From NCBI GenBank assembly GCA_016707175.1, contig JADJIB010000014.1, forward strand, positions 1 to 12,467: a stretch of DNA of 12,467 bases. Reading direction: 5' to 3'. The position numbers and the translations under genes were made by a program. The stretch comes from Candidatus Phosphoribacter hodrii. Its GTDB lineage: Bacteria; Actinomycetota; Actinomycetes; Actinomycetales; Dermatophilaceae. The notes below the pieces were generated by a model. It was not told the DNA's origin, made no database searches, and saw only the letters and a list, made by a program, of their open reading frames with translations. Numbering within the stretch: the stretch's first letter is position 1; each line of letters starts with the position of its first letter. This document shows positions 8,288 through 12,467 of this stretch, in pieces.

Positions 8288-10123
8288 TCACAGGGACGTG
8301 TCGGGCAGGACCAGCGGTTCGTCGTCGAGCAGCCGGGCGCTCGCCAACTCGGCCGACACGTGCGGGAGCACCTGGCGGGCGAACCAGCGACCAGCGGCCA
8401 CCGAACCGGCCAGGTCGGCGTCGGCGGTCTGTAGCAGGCTCGGGTCGCTCTGCCGGGCCTGCGCGGCATCGGCTGCCCGAAGAAGCAGCCAGCCGACGAT
8501 GACGTCGCCCATCGACATGAGCAACCGGGTGAGGCCCAGGGCCGCGACCCGGGGCGCCGCATCGGCCTGCGCGAAGGTGTGTTCGAGGATTCCTCGGAAG
8601 GCGGCCAGGGCGTCTCCCAGCAGGACCGATTCGGTCGCAAGAGCACCGGTTGCCAGGTCGTCGACGGTCTGGGCGATCTCGTCGAGCAGCAACCCGGCGA
8701 TGGCGCCTCTATCGCGGACCAGGCGCCGCTCGAACAGGTCAAGGGACTGGATGCCGGTCGTGCCTTCGTAGATCGCGTCGATCTTGGTGTCGCGGACGTA
8801 CTGCTCCAGCGGGTAGTCGCGCAGATAGCCCGATCCACCGAAGACCTGGAGAGCCTCCTGGCCGAGGACCCGCCAACCGCTCTCGGCGCACCACGTCTTG
8901 ACGATGGGCAGCAGCAGGCGGTGGCGTTCGACCGCCACGGTGTCGTTGCCGCCCAGCGCCTTGGCGACCTCGAACCGGTCGATCATCGTCGCGGTATAGA
9001 GGACGAGGGCACGGCCACCCTCGGCATAGGCCTTCTGGGTGAGCAGCGACCGACGGATGTCGGGGTGGTCGACGATCTCCACCAGCGGCTTCCCGCCGCG
9101 AGCCCCGGTCAACGAGATCAACTCGCGCCCCTGCTTGCGACTCATCGCATAATCGCGGGCATTGAGATGCCCGCTGGAGAGGGCGGCCACCGTCTTGAGG
9201 CCGACCATCATCCGGACGTAGGTGATGATCTCGAACATCTGCCGGATGCCGTCGTGCGTGTCGCCGAGGAGGGTCCCCACCGCGGGCTCGCGGTTGCCGA
9301 GGACGAGCTCGCAAGTCGGGGTGCCGAGGATGCCCATCTTGTGCTCGATGTTGGCGGCGACCACCCCATTGGGACCCAGCAACTCCCCAGTCTCCGGGTC
9401 GAACAACTGCGACGGGACCATGAACAGCGACAGACCCTTGGTCCCCGGGCCGCCCTGCCCCTCGACGCCCTGCGGGCGCGCAAGGACGCAGTGGATGACG
9501 TTCTCAGCCGCGTCGTGAGCGGCCCAGGTGATGAAGCGCTTGGTCCCCGTGAGGTGCCAGTTCCCGTCGTCGGCGAGGGCCGCGCGGGTGCGCCCGAGCC
9601 CGACGTCGGAGCCCGCATCGGGCTCGGTGAGCACCATCGTCACGGTCCAATTGCGCTCGAGGATGAGCTCGGCGAGTCGCTGCTGCTCCTTGTTGCCATT
9701 GCGGTGCAACATCGCGACGACGGTGGGGATGAGCTGACTGCACATGGCGACGGCCGGATTGGCGCCGAGGATGAACTCCGTTGCGGCCCAGCGCAATGAG
9801 GCAGGCACGTGGATGCCCGATACGTCGGCCGGGAGGTCCAGTCGGAGCCAGTCCGACGCGACGTGGGCGGCCAGCGACGCGCGCAGGTCGCGGGGGAGGG
9901 TCACCGTGTGGCGCACCGGGTCGAGCCGGATCGGGTGCACGTCGGCCGACGGGAAGGAGTCAGCCAGCTTGTCGTGCGCGAAGGCCTCGACCTGCTCGAG
10001 GATCTCGACTGCCGTCTCCGGGTCGAAGTCCTCATAGGGCTCGACGCCGTAGGCCCGATCGACGCCGAACACGTCGAAGAGGAGGAACTGGGAGTGCGTG
10101 CGGTCACTGCGGTAGTGGCTCAT
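8288..10123 (-). CDS. Acyl-CoA dehydrogenase, FadE5-like
   Basis: Flavoenzyme oxidising an acyl-CoA to the trans-2-enoyl-CoA. From the ATG at 10123 it is 611 residues, the length I recall for mycobacterial FadE5. Family features in order are MSHYRSD at the N-terminus, FILGANPAV (117-125), the FAD/substrate segment TMVLTEPDAGSDVG (162-175), KRFIT (195-199), and the catalytic-base motif IYEGTTGIQ (451-459) with E453. An extra C-terminal helical region (about 480-600) follows, as in the larger FadE5/DmdC-like enzymes. GAGGAG lies six bases before this ATG. The same frame stays open upstream to 10663, but that stretch is the frameshifted end of the MaoC gene, not part of this protein. A 16-bp inverted repeat between the two genes suggests partial transcriptional separation. 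Acyl chain or ring preference is not evident. Confidence 0.94.
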   Translation of the reverse strand: MSHYRSDRTHSQFLLFDVFGVDRAYGVEPYEDFDPETAVEILEQVEAFAHDKLADSFPSADVHPIRLDPVRHTVTLPRDLRASLAAHVASDWLRLDLPADVSGIHVPASLRWAATEFILGANPAVAMCSQLIPTVVAMLHRNGNKEQQRLAELILERNWTVTMVLTEPDAGSDVGLGRTRAALADDGNWHLTGTKRFITWAAHDAAENVIHCVLARPQGVEGQGGPGTKGLSLFMVPSQLFDPETGELLGPNGVVAANIEHKMGILGTPTCELVLGNREPAVGTLLGDTHDGIRQMFEIITYVRMMVGLKTVAALSSGHLNARDYAMSRKQGRELISLTGARGGKPLVEIVDHPDIRRSLLTQKAYAEGGRALVLYTATMIDRFEVAKALGGNDTVAVERHRLLLPIVKTWCAESGWRVLGQEALQVFGGSGYLRDYPLEQYVRDTKIDAIYEGTTGIQSLDLFERRLVRDRGAIAGLLLDEIAQTVDDLATGALATESVLLGDALAAFRGILEHTFAQADAAPRVAALGLTRLLMSMGDVIVGWLLLRAADAAQARQSDPSLLQTADADLAGSVAAGRWFARQVLPHVSAELASARLLDDEPLVLPDTSL

Positions 10124-10162
10124 CAGGGGCTCCTCGTCGAGCGCGGGACGGGCGGACAGGGC

Positions 10163-10200
10163 CGCAGACGGTGGCCACCCGGGTGCGGGTGGCCACCGTC
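10163..10200. terminator. 16-bp perfect inverted repeat between MaoC and dehydrogenase genes
   Basis: CAGACGGTGGCCACCC (10163-10178) and GGGTGGCCACCGTCTG (10185-10200) are exact reverse complements around a six-base loop. It starts seven bases past the MaoC stop (10207) and ends about 40 bases before the dehydrogenase ATG. The stem is strong enough to terminate or attenuate transcription from upstream, or to protect an mRNA end after processing. No U-tract follows. Confidence 0.8.
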
Positions 10201-10206
10201 TGACGG

Positions 10207-10663
10207 TCAGGCGTAGAAGCGGTAGACCGGCTCGGCGACGCAGGCCGGCTTGTCCGAGCCCTCGATTTCGACGGTGCCGGCCCAGGTGATCTGCTTGCCG
10301 CCGCCGCCGACCTACCTCGACCTCGGTGATGTGGGCGACCAACCGGATGCGGCTGTCGACCTTGACGGGGGCGGGGAAGCGGACCTTGTTGAGCCCGTAG
10401 TTGAGCTTGGTCGTCACGCCCTCGACGTCGAGGAGGTCGACGAACAGCGGGACGATCAGTGACAGGGTGAGGTAGCCATGGGCGATCGTCGTCCCGAAGG
10501 GGCCAGACTTGGCCCGCTCGGGGTCGACGTGGATCCACTGCGGGTCACCGGTCGCGTCGGCGAAGGTGTTGATCCGGTCCTGGGTGATCGTCAGCCACTC
10601 GGTGGCGCCGAGCGGGACGCCGATCAGGGAGGCCAGGTCGTCGAAGTGCACCGTAGTCGTCAT
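10207..10663 (-). CDS. MaoC-like (R)-specific enoyl-CoA hydratase (one apparent frameshift)
   Basis: Single hot-dog-fold hydratase that adds water to a 2-enoyl-CoA. The hydratase-2 catalytic pattern D-x4-H is intact in ATGDPQWIHVDPERA (D40, H45), followed by GPFGTTIAHGYLTLSL and LNYGLNKVRFPAPV. After residue 116 or so, in a GGCGGCGGCGG run near 10305-10315, one extra base (or two missing) shifts the frame. In the shifted frame the expected tail (KQITWAGTVEIEG, KPACVAEPVYRFYA) leads to a TGA at 10207. The repaired protein is 151 residues, typical for stand-alone MaoC proteins. Without repair the frame reads through the hairpin into the acyl-CoA dehydrogenase and looks like a 791-residue fusion. 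AAAAGGAG lies six bases before the ATG. It follows the amidohydrolase stop by 13 bases, so the two are co-transcribed. Confidence 0.9.
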
Positions 10664-10676
10664 CGTGAGCTCCTTT

Positions 10677-11549
10677 TCAGGCCAGGCCGAGCAGCCGGAC
10701 CGCGTTGTCCTTGAGGATCATCGGTCGGACCTCGGGCTTGATGTCGAGCGTCTCAAAGTCGGCCAGCCAGCGATCGGTGTCGATGACCGGGAAGTCCGAG
10801 GCGAAGAGCACCTTGCCACGCAGCGCGCCGTTGGCGGCCTTGACGAGGGCCGGCGGGAAGTACTTCGGCGACCACCCGGACAGGTCGATGTAGACGTTGC
10901 CCTTGTGGGTTGCCATCGAGATCGCCTGGTCCTGCCACGGCACCGACGGGTGCGCGAGGATGACCGGGAGATCGGGGAAGTCGGCCGCGACGTCGTCCAG
11001 CAACATGGGGTCGCTGTAGCGCAGCTTCACGCCGCCGCCACCCGGCATACCCGCGCCGATCCCGGTCTGCCCGGTGTGGAACACGGCCGGCAGTTTGTGG
11101 GCGGCGAGCACCTCGAAGAGGCCGTAGGCGCTGCCGTCGTTGGGGGCGAAGTTCTGAAGGCTGGGGTGGAACTTGATGCCCTTGACGCCGTAGTCGGCGA
11201 TGAGGCGCTCCAACTCCTTGACGCCTTCAGCCCCGCGAGCGGGGTCGATGCTGGCAAAGGGGATGAGGATGTCGGAGTTGCGCGCAGCGCCCTCGGCGAC
11301 GACCTCGTTGGGGATGCGCGGCTGGCCCATCGACTTCTCGACGTCGACCGTGAAGATCACGGCCGCGATCTTGCGCTCGCGGTAGCGATCGGCGATCTCG
11401 TCGATCGTCGGGGTGCGCGGGCCGCCGGACTTGAAGTACTTCGCCGACCAGTCGAGGAAGGACTGCGGCAGGGCCGTGTGTCCGTGGTCGTCGACTTCGA
11501 CGTGGACGTGCACGTCGACGGCGACCAGGTCGGCCACGTTGATGCTCAT
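10677..11549 (-). CDS. Amidohydrolase-2 family metal-dependent hydrolase/decarboxylase
   Basis: TIM-barrel metalloenzyme of the amidohydrolase-2 group, which includes ACMSD, gamma-resorcylate decarboxylase and various C-C or lactone hydrolases. Over 290 residues the metal and catalytic ligand positions are visible: DVHVH with H14 and H16, KFHP with H128, VFHTG with H158, LAHPS with H200, and FASDFP with D252. I chose the ATG at 11549, five bases after AAGGAG; a GTG one codon earlier would sit only two bases from it. It begins 33 bases after the SDR stop and ends 13 bases before the MaoC start, so it lies inside a beta-oxidation-like operon. That suggests it acts on a CoA-pathway intermediate or a ring-derived acid. 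Decarboxylase and hydrolase roles cannot be separated from the sequence. Confidence 0.9.
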   Translation of the reverse strand: MSINVADLVAVDVHVHVEVDDHGHTALPQSFLDWSAKYFKSGGPRTPTIDEIADRYRERKIAAVIFTVDVEKSMGQPRIPNEVVAEGAARNSDILIPFASIDPARGAEGVKELERLIADYGVKGIKFHPSLQNFAPNDGSAYGLFEVLAAHKLPAVFHTGQTGIGAGMPGGGGVKLRYSDPMLLDDVAADFPDLPVILAHPSVPWQDQAISMATHKGNVYIDLSGWSPKYFPPALVKAANGALRGKVLFASDFPVIDTDRWLADFETLDIKPEVRPMILKDNAVRLLGLA

Positions 11550-11582
11550 CACTTCTCCTTGGTATGCCGGGTGGCTGGGTGA

Positions 11583-12467
11583 TCAGGCGGACGGGGGAGT
11601 CGGGAGCTTCTCGCCGACCGACTGCGCGTTGGGCGCGAAGTGCTCCGGCCACGCGGCGGCGATGGCGTCAGCGGACCAGCCGCCGGCGGCATACTCCTTG
11701 ACGATCTGGTCGGGGTGGGAGTAGAGCGAGAGGCGGTCGCCGCCGATGCCGATGGCCTGTCCGTTGACCCCGGCGGAGTCATCGGAGGCGAGGTAGACGA
11801 CCAGCCCGGCGACGTCGTCAGGGGTGCCGAACGCCAGCTCGCGCCGGGCGAACTCGGGCATCGGCTCGCCGGCTTGCATCGCCTCGACATAGGGCTTGAG
11901 GAAGGGGATGGTGGCGGTCATCGCGGTGGCGGCGACGGGGACGACGGCGTTGGCCGTGATCTTGTCGCGCGAGAGCTCCATGGCCCACACCTTGGCGAAG
12001 GTGACGATGCCGGCCTTGGCGGCGGCGTAGTTGGTCTGGCCGAAGTTGCCGTACTGGCCGGCGGGGGAGCCGATGAGGATGAGCCGACCGCCTTCGCCCT
12101 GCTCCTTCATCCGCACGATGGCCGCGCGGGCGCAGGTGAACGTGCCCTTGAGGTGGACCTGGGTGACGAGGTCGAAGTCCTCGTCGGTCATCTTCCAGAC
12201 GACCTTGTCGCGCAGGACGCCGGCGTTGGCGACCAGGACGTCGAGTCGGCCGAAGGCGGCGACCGCAGCGTCGACGAGGGCCTGGGCGGACTCGGACGAT
12301 CCGACGGCGGCGGCGACCGCAATGGCCTTACCCCCGGCCTCGGTGATCTCGTCGGCAGCGGCCTGGGCCACAGCTTCGTCGATGTCGTTGACGACGACGG
12401 AGGCACCCGCGTCGGCCAGAGCCTTGGCGTAGGCGAGCCCCAGGCCCCTCCCGCTTCCGGTGACGAT
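11583..12467 (-). CDS. SDR-family dehydrogenase, MFE-2-like (N-terminus cut by window edge)
   Basis: Short-chain dehydrogenase/reductase, most likely an NAD-dependent (3R)-hydroxyacyl-CoA dehydrogenase. 294 residues are visible, and the reading frame enters from the right edge just before the cofactor motif TGSGRGLG, so only about ten residues are missing. D28 (visible numbering) after the second strand favours NAD. NAG at 81-83, S134, Y147 and K151 (YAAAK) complete the active site with normal 13-residue Ser-Tyr spacing. The stretches GVLRDK, VHLKGTF and GNFGQTNYAAAKAG, and a roughly 45-residue C-terminal extension, resemble the dehydrogenase domain of peroxisomal multifunctional enzyme type 2 more than FabG. 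It is the first visible gene of the minus-strand operon with the amidohydrolase and MaoC hydratase. Precise substrate is unknown. Confidence 0.9.
   Translation of the reverse strand: MVTGSGRGLGLAYAKALADAGASVVVNDIDEAVAQAAADEITEAGGKAIAVAAAVGSSESAQALVDAAVAAFGRLDVLVANAGVLRDKVVWKMTDEDFDLVTQVHLKGTFTCARAAIVRMKEQGEGGRLILIGSPAGQYGNFGQTNYAAAKAGIVTFAKVWAMELSRDKITANAVVPVAATAMTATIPFLKPYVEAMQAGEPMPEFARRELAFGTPDDVAGLVVYLASDDSAGVNGQAIGIGGDRLSLYSHPDQIVKEYAAGGWSADAIAAAWPEHFAPNAQSVGEKLPTPPSA

Noticed and set aside
6991..8838. 615-codon minus-strand open frame across the unknown gene and the end of the dehydrogenase gene
   Set aside because: It spans two convergent genes antisense or out of frame and is Arg/Pro/Ser-rich; typical of spurious frames in GC-rich DNA.
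10509..11582. 357-codon plus-strand frame opposite the MaoC and amidohydrolase genes
   Set aside because: Asp/Val/Gly-rich antisense shadow; the minus strand has catalytic motifs and ribosome sites for both genes.

Overview
The window is GC-rich, densely packed, double-stranded-coding DNA. Its gene content (a WS/DGAT-type acyltransferase, a FadE5-like acyl-CoA dehydrogenase, an AAHS-type aromatic-acid transporter, an IclR regulator, GTG starts and long GC-rich terminator stems without U-tracts) points to a high-GC actinobacterium. An Intrasporangiaceae/Dermatophilaceae-like or Mycobacteriales-like host would fit, but I cannot fix the genus from sequence alone. I see no rRNA, tRNA, CRISPR array, insertion sequence or phage gene.

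Layout, left to right. (1) A WS/DGAT acyltransferase on the minus strand starts at 1225 and runs off the left edge. (2) A 214-bp divergent control region (1226-1439) follows. (3) A plus-strand set reads FAD-dependent aromatic monooxygenase (1440-2644, broken by many frameshifts), AMP-forming acyl/aryl-CoA ligase (2743-4275) and aromatic-acid MFS transporter (4339-5724). (4) A strong hairpin at 5730-5770 serves as a shared terminator for the transporter and the convergent IclR regulator (5776-6517, minus strand, one frameshift). (5) Divergent from the regulator lies a conserved-looking protein of unknown function (6614-8202, plus strand, one frameshift) with a Rossmann-like nucleotide-binding signature. 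(6) A minus-strand operon enters from the right edge: SDR dehydrogenase (partial), amidohydrolase, MaoC hydratase (one frameshift), a 16-bp perfect inverted repeat, then a FadE5-like acyl-CoA dehydrogenase that ends at 8288.

Taken together this looks like a catabolic locus for an aromatic or alicyclic acid. The transporter would import it, the monooxygenase hydroxylate it, and the ligase make its CoA thioester. The dehydrogenase, MaoC hydratase and SDR would then perform a beta-oxidation-like sequence, with the amidohydrolase as a metal-dependent hydrolase or decarboxylase. No thiolase is visible. The substrate is not evident, and membership of all the genes in one pathway is inference from proximity.

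A caution for users: four separate genes carry indels in GC-rich stretches, and one indel creates a false MaoC/acyl-CoA dehydrogenase fusion. Sequencing or assembly error is at least as likely as real gene decay. The best candidate for undescribed biology is the 529-residue unknown protein next to the IclR regulator.
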